49,393 bases of DNA from Myxococcota bacterium. GTDB taxonomy: Bacteria > Myxococcota_A > UBA9160 > PR03. The notes under the pieces are model-generated. The model made no database searches and was not told the origin of the DNA. It saw only the letters and a program-made list of their open reading frames with translations. The stretch is taken from assembly GCA_025453505.1 (NCBI GenBank), contig JALOQG010000001.1, forward strand, positions 1-49,393, written 5' to 3'. Both the position numbers and the translations under genes were made by a program. Of this stretch, positions 26,385-34,479 are shown in pieces; position 1 is the stretch's first letter, and every line of letters starts with the position of its first letter.

Positions 26385-26408
26385 GACGGGGCGCGGCGGT
26401 GGCGCGGA

Positions 26409-26645
26409 CTACGAGTTGAGGAGGCGGCCGAGCAGGCCCTCGCCGATCGAGCGGCGCAGGTCGCTGTAGACCACGCCCGGCGTCGCAGCTTCCACGCGAG
26501 CCGCACGCTTCTTCGGGGCCTTCGCCTTCGCGCGCTTCGGCTGCGCGGCGGCGCGACGCGACGGACTCTTCTCGGTCTTCTTGCGCGCCGCGGGCTTGCC
26601 ACCCTTGCGCTTCGTCGACGGTCTCTTGCTCTTCTTCGCGGACAT
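26409..26645 (-). CDS. Small Lys/Arg-rich basic protein (histone H1-like tail)
   Basis: 78 aa. Residues 1-50 are almost entirely Lys, Arg, Ala, Ser and Pro (MSAKKSKRPSTKRKGGKPAA style), then a short ordered-looking segment TPGVVYSDLRRSIGEGLLGR. Start ATG 26645 with GGAGAAACC immediately upstream on the minus strand; the longer upstream reading lacks conserved character. Such proteins resemble bacterial histone H1-like or HU-tail proteins and probably bind nucleic acid, but composition alone is weak evidence. Confidence 0.6.
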   Translation of the reverse strand: MSAKKSKRPSTKRKGGKPAARKKTEKSPSRRAAAQPKRAKAKAPKKRAARVEAATPGVVYSDLRRSIGEGLLGRLLNS

Positions 26646-26692
26646 GGTTTCTCCTGGCGGATCGCGCAATGTAGGAGTCGCTTCGCGCGGCG

Positions 26693-27229
26693 CTAGCGGG
26701 TGGCCTTCGGAAGCTGCTGAAATTCGGCGAGCGAGTCGCGCCAGCGTGCGCGCAAGGCGTTGCTCTCTTCGCGCAGAAAGCCGAGTTCCTCGGCGATCTT
26801 TCCGATCTCGGTGCTCTCCTGGCCGGAGATCGTGCCGTCCGCGGCCGCCACTGCGTACAGGCACTCGAGGAGCTCGACGCGCTGCTCGCGTGAAGAGATC
26901 TCGCGGAACTCGCGCGTCACGACGTAGTTCTCGGTGCCGCCGAGCAGCCGCGCCTGCGACTTCGCGATCTCGACCGCGAGCGCCGCCTCCTCGTCGGAGA
27001 GATGCGCGTGGTCGCGCACGAGTCCGTGCATCTTCTCCGACTCGGTCTCCGTGATGCGCAGGTCCGCGTGCGCGACGCGCGCGAGCACGTAGGCGAAGGC
27101 GGCGAGGTGCCGAGCGCGCTCCGGGGGCAGCCGCTCGAGTCGGGCGGCGATGCGCCGCACCGTCTCGGTCTCGCCGCTCGTGTTCGTGCCGCCGCCGCCC
27201 TGGCCGAAAAGACGCGTGAAGAAGCTCAC
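26693..27229 (-). CDS. TerB / tellurite-resistance-like family protein
   Basis: 178 aa. The N-terminus SFFTRLFGQGGGG is followed by an all-alpha domain (about 30-150) with two TerB-like repeats: HLAAFAYVLARVAHADLRIT and VELLECLYAVAAADGTISGQ. Each ends in an acidic D..I/L..E segment that binds metal in TerB-like folds (COG4103 type). No signal peptide. Start: GTG 27229 gives the compact MSFFTRLFG; a second GTG at 27235 is also possible. Divergent from arsC with 38 nt between starts. Function unknown. Confidence 0.75.
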   Translation of the reverse strand: MSFFTRLFGQGGGGTNTSGETETVRRIAARLERLPPERARHLAAFAYVLARVAHADLRITETESEKMHGLVRDHAHLSDEEAALAVEIAKSQARLLGGTENYVVTREFREISSREQRVELLECLYAVAAADGTISGQESTEIGKIAEELGFLREESNALRARWRDSLAEFQQLPKATR

Positions 27230-27267
27230 GACCACAGCTTGGCGCGCCGCGCCGCTATCGTCGAGCG

Positions 27268-27636
27268 ATGATCGCGCTACCCGCTTCCGACGCCGAGTTC
27301 GTCCTGCTCCACAACCCGCGCTGCTCGAAGTCGCGCGCCGCGCGGGCGCTGCTCGAAGAGCGCGGCGTCGCGGTGCGCGAGCGCTCGTATCTCGAGGATC
27401 CCCTGACACTCGCCGAGCTGCGCGATCTCGCCGCGCGTCTCGGCGAGCCGCCGTCGCGCTGGCTGCGCCGCGGCGAGGCGGCGTTTCACGAAGCGGGACT
27501 CTCTCCGGACGCAGACGACGCCGCGATCCTCGCCGCGATGGCGGACCACCCGATCCTGATCGAGCGGCCGATCCTCGTGCGCGGCGCGCGTGCGGTCGTC
27601 GGACGTCCGCCGGAGCGCGTGCTCGAGCTGCTCTGA
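27268..27636 (+). CDS. arsC: ArsC/Spx-family arsenate reductase (glutaredoxin type)
   Basis: 122 aa thioredoxin-fold protein. The catalytic Cys19 lies in HNPRCSKSR, and the C-terminal half has the ArsC pattern HPILIERPILV and RPPERVLELL. Family members reduce arsenate to arsenite with glutathione/glutaredoxin (ArsC/YffB type). No ars operon partners (arsR, arsB/acr3) are nearby, so a housekeeping YffB-like role is as likely as arsenic resistance. Start ATG 27268; leader only 38 nt from the divergent TerB-like gene. Confidence 0.85.
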   Translation: MIALPASDAEFVLLHNPRCSKSRAARALLEERGVAVRERSYLEDPLTLAELRDLAARLGEPPSRWLRRGEAAFHEAGLSPDADDAAILAAMADHPILIERPILVRGARAVVGRPPERVLELL

Positions 27637-27718
27637 GCGCAAGCGACCCTGCAACCGCTTGCTCGCGCCCGAGGCGGAGCGCAACATCGCGCGAGCGCGC
27701 GCCCCGGAGCCCCAGACC

Positions 27719-28561
27719 ATGTCCTCCAGCGATTCCATTTCACACGCCGCATCCGCCGAAGACGCTTCGGGCGGTCCGCGGCGACTCGCGATCGTGACCG
27801 GCGCTTCGGCCGGCATCGGCGCGGCCTTCGCCGAACGTCTCGCACGCGACGCCTACGATCTCGTGCTCGTCGCGCGCCGCCGCGATCGGCTGGATGCTCT
27901 CGCCGAACGGCTGGTGCGCGCGCACGAACGCCGCGTCGAGGTGCTGGTGGCGGATCTCGGCTCGGACGACGGCGTGCGCGCGGTCGAAGCGCGCATCGCG
28001 GCGGAGCCTTCGCTCGAGCTGGTCGTCAACAACGCCGGTTTCGGCACCAGTGGCGCCTTCGTGGACCTCGATCGCGACGCCGAGGCGGACGAGGTGCGGC
28101 TGAACGTGCTGGCGCTGCTCCGCCTGACGCACGCGGCGGTCGCCGCGATGCAGCCGCGTGGACACGGCTCGGTGATCAACGTCTCGTCGCTGGCCGGTTT
28201 CCAGCCGGCTCCGTTCAACGCGACCTATGCGGCGACCAAGGCGTTCGTGAACTCCTTCACGCAAGCCGTCAGTGAGGAGCTGCGCGGCACCGGGGTGCGC
28301 CTGCAACTGCTCTGTCCCGGCTTCACCCGGACCGAGTTCCAGGAGGTCGCCGGCGTACGCACCGACGATCTGCCCGAGTTCGCCTGGATGTCCGCAGAAG
28401 CCGTCGTCGAGATTTCGCTCGAGGCGCTGCGCCGGGGCGAGCTGCTCGTGATCCCGGGCGGCGGGAACAAGGTGATCGGGGCGCTCTTCCGCGCGATGCC
28501 GAACTCCGTGGCGCGCCGGCTCGGCGCTGCGCTCTTGCGCCGCACCCTCGCCGGATCCTGA
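27719..28561 (+). CDS. Short-chain dehydrogenase/reductase (classical SDR, DltE-like)
   Basis: 280 aa. NAD(P) site TGASAGIG (28-34), then VARRRDRLDAL (Arg after the second strand favours NADP), NNAG motif (104-107), and catalytic Ser157, Tyr170, Lys174 (YAATK). The overall style (DLVLVARR, GHGSVINVSS, C-terminal GNKVIGALFRAMPNSVA) matches the COG0300 DltE-type group that acts on lipid or ketone substrates. A 20-residue N-terminal extension is low-complexity. ATG 27719 is preceded by CCGGAG. The gene precedes the TetR regulator, but its substrate is unknown. Confidence 0.85.
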   Translation: MSSSDSISHAASAEDASGGPRRLAIVTGASAGIGAAFAERLARDAYDLVLVARRRDRLDALAERLVRAHERRVEVLVADLGSDDGVRAVEARIAAEPSLELVVNNAGFGTSGAFVDLDRDAEADEVRLNVLALLRLTHAAVAAMQPRGHGSVINVSSLAGFQPAPFNATYAATKAFVNSFTQAVSEELRGTGVRLQLLCPGFTRTEFQEVAGVRTDDLPEFAWMSAEAVVEISLEALRRGELLVIPGGGNKVIGALFRAMPNSVARRLGAALLRRTLAGS

Positions 28562-28587
28562 GAGCCATCCGGTCGGCGCGCGCGGCG

Positions 28588-28616
28588 TTGCCGGGCTCGC
28601 CGGGTGGGTCTAGCCT
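28588..28616 (+). promoter_or_regulatory. Candidate sigma70 promoter of the tetR gene
   Basis: TTGCCG at 28588-28593, 17-nt spacer, TAGCCT at 28611-28616. The predicted start point near 28623 is just before the inverted repeat at 28631-28644 and 30 nt before the TetR ATG. Confidence 0.45.
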
Positions 28617-28630
28617 GCACCTGCCCTTGC

Positions 28631-28644
28631 TGAACCGGGTTTCA
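28631..28644. promoter_or_regulatory. Candidate TetR operator
   Basis: TGAACCGGGTTTCA: an imperfect palindrome with 5 of 7 positions paired (TGAA...TTCA outer arms plus C-G), placed between the candidate promoter and the ATG of the TetR gene. Position and symmetry fit autoregulation. Not tested; the arms are short. Confidence 0.4.
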
Positions 28645-28653
28645 GTGTCTGAG

Positions 28654-29301
28654 ATGAGCTTCACTCCGAGCGCCGGGGCCGCGAACGCCGACGTCCCGAC
28701 CGAGCCGGTCGGCGCCGCGGCGCGCAGCCGCGCGGAGACGCGCCGACGCCTCGTCGAGGCGGGCACGGAGCTCTTCGCCCGCCACGGACTGCACGCGACC
28801 ACGAGCACGCAGATCGCGCGCGCGGCCGGCGTCGCCGCGGGCACCTTCTACCTGCACTTCGCGGACAAGCACGCGCTGTTCCGCGAGATCGCCTTCGCCG
28901 CGCTGTCGGAGCTGCGCCAGCGGATGGAGGCCGCCCATTTCGCGCTCGCGCCCGACGCGGCCGCGCAGCTGCGCGCCCGCATGGAGACGCTGGTCGCGTT
29001 CGCCGACGAGCGGCGTGATCTCGTGCGGATCGTCTTCGGCCGGGGCGCCGAGGCCGGCACGATCGCCGCGGAGATGACCGACGAGCTCTTCCCCGGCGTC
29101 GAGTCGCGGCTGCGCGAGCGCATCGATGCTGGTCGCGCCGACGCCGGCCTGCATCCCGCCGTCGCGGCGCAGGCGTTGATCGCGACCTGGATGCGCGTCG
29201 TCGCCTGGTGGGCCGAAGACCCGTCGCGCGCGCCGCGCGACGCGGTCGTCGAGACGCTCGTCCGCCTCCACCCCGTCTTCACGTTCCAGCGCGCCCGCTG
29301 A
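28654..29301 (+). CDS. TetR/AcrR family transcriptional regulator
   Basis: 215 aa. The N-terminal helix-turn-helix spans about residues 30-75: RRRLVEAGTELFARHGLHAT, TSTQIARAAGVAAGTFYLHF, ADKHALFREI, the classical TetR signature. The ligand domain (80-215) is all alpha and includes LATWMRVVAWWAEDP-type helices. It probably represses nearby lipid or acyl-CoA genes (diiron protein, SDRs) and itself; the ligand is unknown. Start ATG 28654 is chosen over upstream GTG codons because the operator-like repeat lies just 5' of it. It is followed at 29 nt by the diiron protein gene on the same strand. Confidence 0.92.
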   Translation: MSFTPSAGAANADVPTEPVGAAARSRAETRRRLVEAGTELFARHGLHATTSTQIARAAGVAAGTFYLHFADKHALFREIAFAALSELRQRMEAAHFALAPDAAAQLRARMETLVAFADERRDLVRIVFGRGAEAGTIAAEMTDELFPGVESRLRERIDAGRADAGLHPAVAAQALIATWMRVVAWWAEDPSRAPRDAVVETLVRLHPVFTFQRAR

Positions 29302-29330
29302 AATCGAACCCGAACCACCCGGAGCACCTC

Positions 29331-30458
29331 ATGGCCGACCACATCACCCACGACGCCATCTACGACGCGGTCGATCGCGACGACTTCGACGCGATGATCG
29401 AAGTCGATCGCTACGCGCGCCGCACGGGCGCCTTCGACGAGATCATCTCCGCGACGGAGGACCACTTCTGGGATCCGCTCGATCCCACCTACGTGGACTT
29501 CACGCAGCCCTTCGACCTCCGCGAAGACACCATCATGCCGCGCGACTTCACGATCGAGCTCAACTGCGCCGTCGCGGACAAGCTCGACGAGGGCCAGCAG
29601 ATCGCGCTCGCCAACGAGGTCACGCGCTTCAGCGTCTCGCAGCTGCTGCACGGCGAGCAGGGCGCGCTGTCGCTCTCAGCGAGCCTGTGCCACGTGCTCC
29701 ACGATCCGGGCGCGCAGGAGTACGCCGCCAACCAGGCGCGCGAAGAGGCGCGCCACGTGACGGCCTTCTCGAAGTACGTCGGCGCGCGCTGGGGCACGCC
29801 GCTGCCCGCGGGCCAGACGCTCGGCGCGCTGATGAACGAACTGGTGCTCGCGCCCGAGGTCTACAAGAAGCTGGTCGGCATGCAGATGCTGATCGAGGGG
29901 CTCGCGATGGGCGCTTTCGCGACGCTGCACTCGCGCACGCGCGATCCCGTGCTGCGACGCACCGTGCAGCTCGTGATGACCGACGAGGCGTTCCATCACC
30001 GCTTCGGCCGCATCTGGGCCAAGCGCACCGTCCCCAAGCTCAGTGAAGAGGAACACATCAAGGTCGAGGACTGGGCCGCGCAGTGCTTCCACAAGGTGTT
30101 CATGAATCTCGTGAACGCCGAGCAGAAGCAGGCGATCTATCCGCAATTCGGACTCGACTGGAAGTACGTCCGCTCCGCCGTGATGGAGGCGTTCACCGAC
30201 GCGGATCGCCGCCGGATGATGAAGGAGAACACCAACATCTTCCGCGTGCTGATCAAGACGCTGCTGCACGGCGGCATCATCACCGACCGTACGAAGCACC
30301 TCTACGAGGCGTGGGTCGATCTCGGCGAGCTCGGCCGCGAGCCCGAAGGCGTGGTCGGCGACGCGGTCGCCGACGCGGCGATGGAAGAGCTGCGCGAGAT
30401 CAACCGCGGCAAGAAGAAGATCGGTCGCGCGTTCAAGGAGATGGCGACCGCGAACTAG
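29331..30458 (+). CDS. Ferritin-like diiron protein (AurF/R2-like helical bundle)
   Basis: 375 aa. A four-helix ferritin-like core carries two carboxylate/His pairs: Glu109 (HGEQ), E139xxH142 (EARH), Glu189 (IEG) and E219xxH222 (DEAFHH). This is the full ligand set for a non-haem diiron site. The pattern is closer to AurF/R2-type oxidases than to ferritin. Likely an oxygen-dependent oxidase, N-oxygenase or desaturase-type enzyme of unknown substrate, probably cytosolic (no signal peptide). It sits between a TetR regulator and an acyl-CoA-type SDR, suggesting fatty-acid-like substrates (inference). Start ATG 29331, preceded by CCGGAG. Confidence 0.72.
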   Translation: MADHITHDAIYDAVDRDDFDAMIEVDRYARRTGAFDEIISATEDHFWDPLDPTYVDFTQPFDLREDTIMPRDFTIELNCAVADKLDEGQQIALANEVTRFSVSQLLHGEQGALSLSASLCHVLHDPGAQEYAANQAREEARHVTAFSKYVGARWGTPLPAGQTLGALMNELVLAPEVYKKLVGMQMLIEGLAMGAFATLHSRTRDPVLRRTVQLVMTDEAFHHRFGRIWAKRTVPKLSEEEHIKVEDWAAQCFHKVFMNLVNAEQKQAIYPQFGLDWKYVRSAVMEAFTDADRRRMMKENTNIFRVLIKTLLHGGIITDRTKHLYEAWVDLGELGREPEGVVGDAVADAAMEELREINRGKKKIGRAFKEMATAN

Positions 30459-30610
30459 CGCTGGCCGGCGCGCTCGGTCCGGGGCCCCGCCCGTCGTCGC
30501 GAGGGGCGGATTTCCCTAGACTCCGCCCGCTCTTCCCCTCCGGACCGCCGCGGCCGCGCGAGGCGCGCATCTCCCCGGCGTGTACCCCAGCGTATCGAGA
30601 AGGACTGCAA

Positions 30611-31516
30611 GTGAGCGACATCCGTTTCGACGGCAAGGTGGCCCTGATCACGGGGGCCGGCGGCGGCCTCGGCAAGACCTATGCGATGGACCTGGCGCGA
30701 CGCGGCTGCAAGGTCGTGGTCAACGATCTCGGCGGCAAGGCCGACGGCACCGGCGCGAGCGCCAGCATGGCCGACACCACCGTGAAGGAGATCGAGTCGG
30801 CGGGCGGCATGGCCGTCGCGAACTACGACTCGGTCGCGACGCCGGAAGGTGGCAAGGCGATGGTGCAGGCCGCGATCGACAACTTCGGTCGCATCGACAT
30901 CGTCATCAACAACGCCGGCATCCTGCGCGACAAGACCTTCGCGAAGCTCGAACCGGCCGAACTCGAGATCGTGCTCGACGTCCACCTGAAGGGCGCGTTC
31001 TACGTGTCGCAACCCGCCTTCATCAAGATGAAGGAGCAGAACTTCGGTCGCTTCATCTTCACCGCCTCGGCGGCCGGTCTGCTCGGCAACTTCGGCCAGA
31101 CCAACTACGGCGCGGCGAAGATGGGCCTCGTGGGCCTGTGCAACGTGCTCGCGCTCGAAGGCGCCAAGAACAACATCAAGAGCAACGTGATCGCGCCGAT
31201 CGCGCGCACGCGCCTCACCGAGCAGCTGCTCGGGCCGATGGCGGAGACGCTCGACGCCGAGTGCGTGACGCCGCTCGTGACGTATCTGGTCTCGGAGCAG
31301 AGCGACCTCACCCACAACATCTTCTCGGTGGGCGGGGGCCGCTACGCGCGGATGTTCGTCGGGCTCACGAAGGGCTGGTTCGCCGGCAAGGGCGCCAAGC
31401 CGTCGGCCGAACAGGTCCGCGACAACATGGCCCGCATCCGCGACACCGAGGGCTACCTGATCCCCGACAGCATCGCCGACGAGATGAAGGAGATGCTGAA
31501 GGCCTTCAGCGCCTAG
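30611..31516 (+). CDS. SDR family (3R)-hydroxyacyl-CoA dehydrogenase-like protein
   Basis: 301 aa. Cofactor loop TGAGGGLGKTYA (14-25), then VVVNDLGG (Asp after the second strand favours NAD), NNAG (100-103), catalytic Ser153, Tyr166, Lys170 (NYGAAK). The signature GKVALITGAGGGLGKTYAMDLARRG and the late AIARTRLTEQLL segment match the dehydrogenase domain of peroxisomal multifunctional enzyme 2 (HSD17B4) and bacterial stand-alone homologs. The probable role is oxidation of 3-hydroxyacyl-CoA in beta-oxidation. Start GTG 30611 (AGAAGGA upstream at 30597-30603). A TAGACT -10-like word lies at 30517-30522 in the 152-nt leader. Confidence 0.85.
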   Translation: MSDIRFDGKVALITGAGGGLGKTYAMDLARRGCKVVVNDLGGKADGTGASASMADTTVKEIESAGGMAVANYDSVATPEGGKAMVQAAIDNFGRIDIVINNAGILRDKTFAKLEPAELEIVLDVHLKGAFYVSQPAFIKMKEQNFGRFIFTASAAGLLGNFGQTNYGAAKMGLVGLCNVLALEGAKNNIKSNVIAPIARTRLTEQLLGPMAETLDAECVTPLVTYLVSEQSDLTHNIFSVGGGRYARMFVGLTKGWFAGKGAKPSAEQVRDNMARIRDTEGYLIPDSIADEMKEMLKAFSA

Positions 31517-31540
31517 TCTCGCGACGGCTCGGATCGAAGC

Positions 31541-31570
31541 GGCGCGTCTGCACACCGGTGCAGGCGCGCC
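31541..31570. terminator. Hairpin between convergent genes (candidate bidirectional terminator)
   Basis: Arms GGCGCGTCTGCAC (31541-31553) and GTGCAGGCGCGCC (31558-31570) pair over 13 positions with one T-G mismatch position and a 4-nt ACCG loop. It lies between the stop of the SDR (31516) and the stop of the opposing gene (31574). No T-tract is present, which is common in very G+C-rich genomes. Confidence 0.7.
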
Positions 31571-31573
31571 GTC

Positions 31574-32101
31574 TCACTTCGAGGGGGCGAGCAGGGCGTC
31601 GAGCGCGGGCCACTCGATCGAGGTCTGCGCCGCAAACGCGCGCAGCAGCAGCTCGCGGTCGGCGCGATCGGCGTCGCTGGCCTTCGCGCGGTACACCTCG
31701 ACGGCTGCGCCGAGTTTCGCGGCGGGCGGCTCGACCGGGGCCTCGTCGCCCTGCAGCGTGCCCTTGTCGTGCTCGAGGCCGAGACCGTCGAGCCATTCGG
31801 TCAGCAGCTCGTTGCGACACTCGAGGAAGTAGACGGCCAGCATTTCCTCGGCGATCGGATCCGCCACCACGCGTCCGAGCGACTTGCGCACCAGCTCTGC
31901 GCGCCGCTCCACGGGCTGGCGCTGCAGGAACACGGGCCGCGCCTTGAGCGCGCCGGCCGTGGCGCCGAGCGCCTGTGCATACGCGATCGGCGCCTTTTCC
32001 TTGAGCGCCTCGAGCAGCGTGCGGGCGTGTTCGGGCGCCATCGCCCCGAAGATCTGATGAGGTCGCATGGCGCCGCTGTCTAGCAGACGCGCCGGGGTCA
32101 T
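31574..32101 (-). CDS. Conserved hypothetical protein, helical
   Basis: 175 aa from ATG 32101 (164 aa from the ATG at 32068). No recognised domain. The sequence is mostly amphipathic helix (PEHARTLLEALKEKAPIAYA, ERRAELVRKSLGRVVADPIA, LAVYFLECRNELLTEWLDGLG) with a Pro-rich break near residue 130. The ATG at 32101 overlaps the stop of the CtaA-NDH-2 fusion gene (ATGA), suggesting coupled translation and perhaps a link to respiration. No signal peptide or membrane segment is visible. Confidence 0.6.
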   Translation of the reverse strand: MTPARLLDSGAMRPHQIFGAMAPEHARTLLEALKEKAPIAYAQALGATAGALKARPVFLQRQPVERRAELVRKSLGRVVADPIAEEMLAVYFLECRNELLTEWLDGLGLEHDKGTLQGDEAPVEPPAAKLGAAVEVYRAKASDADRADRELLLRAFAAQTSIEWPALDALLAPSK

Positions 32102-34323
32102 GCCGCGTCGCTGGCGCGCGGCTCCGCGGTCCCGCTGGAGGCCGGGGCCGACGCCGCGCGCCGCCCTCCGATGATCGAGCGCAGCCCGAGGTCGTAGCTG
32201 AAGTAGTGGTAGATCCAGTTGACGAAGACGACGGCGCGATTGCGGAAGCCGGCGAGGAACAGGATGTGGACGACGAGCCAGAGCAGCCACGCGAGACGCC
32301 CCGCGATGCGCACGCCGAAGACCTGCGCGACCGCGCGATCGCGCCCGATCGTCGCCATCGCGCCGAGATCGCGATACGCGAACGGCAGCGGCGGCGCACC
32401 GCAGAGCGCGCGCTGCACGTTGCCTGCGACGCGCTGGCCTTGCTGGATCGCGACCTGTGCGACCTGCGGGAGCGTCTCCATCCCGCGCACCAGCGCGAGG
32501 TCTCCGATCGCGTACACACCGGGCGCGCCGGCCACCTCCAGCGTCGGCAGGGCCGGAACGCGTCCGCCGCGTCCGAGCGGAACGCCGAGCGCCGCGCCGA
32601 TCGGTGCGCCGCGGATGCCGGCCGCCCACACCACCGTGCGCGCGCGCAACGCCTCGCGCGAGGAGAAGCGCACGCCGTCCCCGTCGACGCGTTCCACCAG
32701 CGTGGACAGCCGCACCTCGACGCCGAGTTCGCGGATCTGTTCGAGCGCGCGGCGGCAGAGATCTTCGGGAAAGGCGGCCAGCAGGCGATCGCGGCCCTCG
32801 ACGAGCACGACCCGCATCGACGCCTCGAGGCCGGGGAAGTCGCGCGGCACGACGTGGCGACGCAGCTCCGCGAGCATGCCGGCCAGCTCGACGCCGGTCG
32901 GTCCGCCGCCGACCAGCACGAAGCCGAGCAGCGCCTCGCGCTCGTTCGCGTCGTCCGTCTGCGACGCGCGTTCGAGGCAGCGCAGGACGTGGTTGCGCAG
33001 CTCGATCGCGTCTTCGACGTGGCGCAGCCCGAACGCCAGCCGTTCGACGCTCGCGTTGCCGAAGTACTCGGTGGCGCTGCCGCCCGCGAGCACGAGCACG
33101 TCCCAGGGCAGGTGCTCTCCGTCGGCCGTTTCGATGCGACGCGCCGTCGTGTCGATCGCCACGACTTCGCCGAGCCGGAAGCGGGCGTTCGGGATCGGCC
33201 GCAGGATCGATCGCACCGGATGCGTCACGTCCTGCGCCGAGAGGCCCGAGGTCGCGACCTGATAGAGCAGGGGCAGGAACGTGTGGTAGTTCTCGCGATC
33301 CACGATCTGCACGTCGACGGCCGTGTCGGCGAGTGCGCGCGCGACCGCCAGACCGCCGAAGCCCGCCCCGACCACGACGACCCGCTGCCGGGGACCGTCC
33401 GTTCCCACCGGACGCCGGATCGCCTCGCGCAGCGCGGCCGCCAGCGAGAGTGCGATGCACGCCGCGACGCCCGTGTGCAGCGCGGTCACCGCCACGTGGA
33501 GATCGAGCGCGACGTTCGCGACGCCCACGGCGACCTGCGCGAGCGTCAGCGCGCACGCGAGCCGCAGCGGTCGCGCGACGCCCGGATGGCGCCGGTTCCA
33601 CGCGAACGCCACGAGCATCGCGACGACGACGAGATACGCGTTGGTGCGATGCACGAGATGCAGACCCACGCCGCCCTGCAGCGAGGGGAACCACACACCA
33701 TCGCGACACGTCGGCCAGTCGGGGCAGTCGAGCCCCGCGTAGTGCGCCGAGACGAGGCCACCCAGCCCGATCTGCAGCACGAGCAAGAGCAGCGCCGCGA
33801 CGAGCGAGCGGCGCGCGCGGGTCGGCAGGGCAGGGCGCGGGCGCGGCGCCGCGGTCTCGCGCACGGCCGCGCGCGTCCAGAGCAGCGCGGCGGCGAACGA
33901 GGTGCCGGTCAGGAGATGGGCGGTCACCGTCCAGGGCGCGAGCCCGAGCAGCACCGTCAGCCCGCCGAGCACGATCTGCACCGCGAGCAGCGCCGCGGCG
34001 ATCGCGAGCGGCCCGCCCGCCGCGCGTCGCAGGACGGGATCGCGCAGGACTGCGACTCCGAGTCCGACGAAGAGCAGGGAGATCGATCCCGCCATCACGC
34101 GATGCGCCCACTCGAAGCCGATGCGCAGATCGAGCACCGGGACCCAGACGCCGAAACAACGCGGCCAATCGGGGCAAGCGAGGCCGGCGCCGTGCGCGCG
34201 AACCAGGGCGCCGAGCACGATCAGGCCGAGCGTCAGCGCGACCAGCGCCGAGAGCGACCGCGCGACGCGCCTCACGCGACTCGCATGGGCGAGCGGATCG
34301 CGGCTCGAAGCGGGATCACGCAT
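32098..34323 (-). CDS. Fusion of heme A synthase (CtaA/Cox15) with type II NADH dehydrogenase (NDH-2)
   Basis: 741 aa, one uninterrupted frame. Residues 1-305 are a CtaA/Cox15 domain with about eight membrane helices, E71xxH74, His136, His225, His283 (the four haem-coordinating His) and two CPDWPxC pairs (Cys50/56 and Cys200/206). Residues 312-741 are an NDH-2: FAD loop VVVVGAGFGGLAVARAL, second nucleotide loop FVLVGGGPTGVELAG, YAIGDLA, and a hydrophobic C-terminal anchor (WLLWLVVHILFLAGF) followed by NWIYHYFSYDLG. The first half makes haem A for aa3 oxidases from haem O; the second oxidises NADH to quinone without proton pumping. Start ATG 34323. A fusion of these two enzymes is unusual. Confidence 0.88.
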   Translation of the reverse strand: MRDPASSRDPLAHASRVRRVARSLSALVALTLGLIVLGALVRAHGAGLACPDWPRCFGVWVPVLDLRIGFEWAHRVMAGSISLLFVGLGVAVLRDPVLRRAAGGPLAIAAALLAVQIVLGGLTVLLGLAPWTVTAHLLTGTSFAAALLWTRAAVRETAAPRPRPALPTRARRSLVAALLLLVLQIGLGGLVSAHYAGLDCPDWPTCRDGVWFPSLQGGVGLHLVHRTNAYLVVVAMLVAFAWNRRHPGVARPLRLACALTLAQVAVGVANVALDLHVAVTALHTGVAACIALSLAAALREAIRRPVGTDGPRQRVVVVGAGFGGLAVARALADTAVDVQIVDRENYHTFLPLLYQVATSGLSAQDVTHPVRSILRPIPNARFRLGEVVAIDTTARRIETADGEHLPWDVLVLAGGSATEYFGNASVERLAFGLRHVEDAIELRNHVLRCLERASQTDDANEREALLGFVLVGGGPTGVELAGMLAELRRHVVPRDFPGLEASMRVVLVEGRDRLLAAFPEDLCRRALEQIRELGVEVRLSTLVERVDGDGVRFSSREALRARTVVWAAGIRGAPIGAALGVPLGRGGRVPALPTLEVAGAPGVYAIGDLALVRGMETLPQVAQVAIQQGQRVAGNVQRALCGAPPLPFAYRDLGAMATIGRDRAVAQVFGVRIAGRLAWLLWLVVHILFLAGFRNRAVVFVNWIYHYFSYDLGLRSIIGGRRAASAPASSGTAEPRASDAA

Positions 34324-34479
34324 CGGGGCTCCAGGGGGACGGGCGGCCTTCTCCGGCCGCAGCCACCCCGACCGTAGAGGATGGCAACGGCACTGCAATG
34401 CGCGGGCGCGGAGCAGGTCGTAGTCTCGCGACGCGCGTTGCTTCAGCGCGGCGCATGTTCCGTCGATACGACAGGCGTG

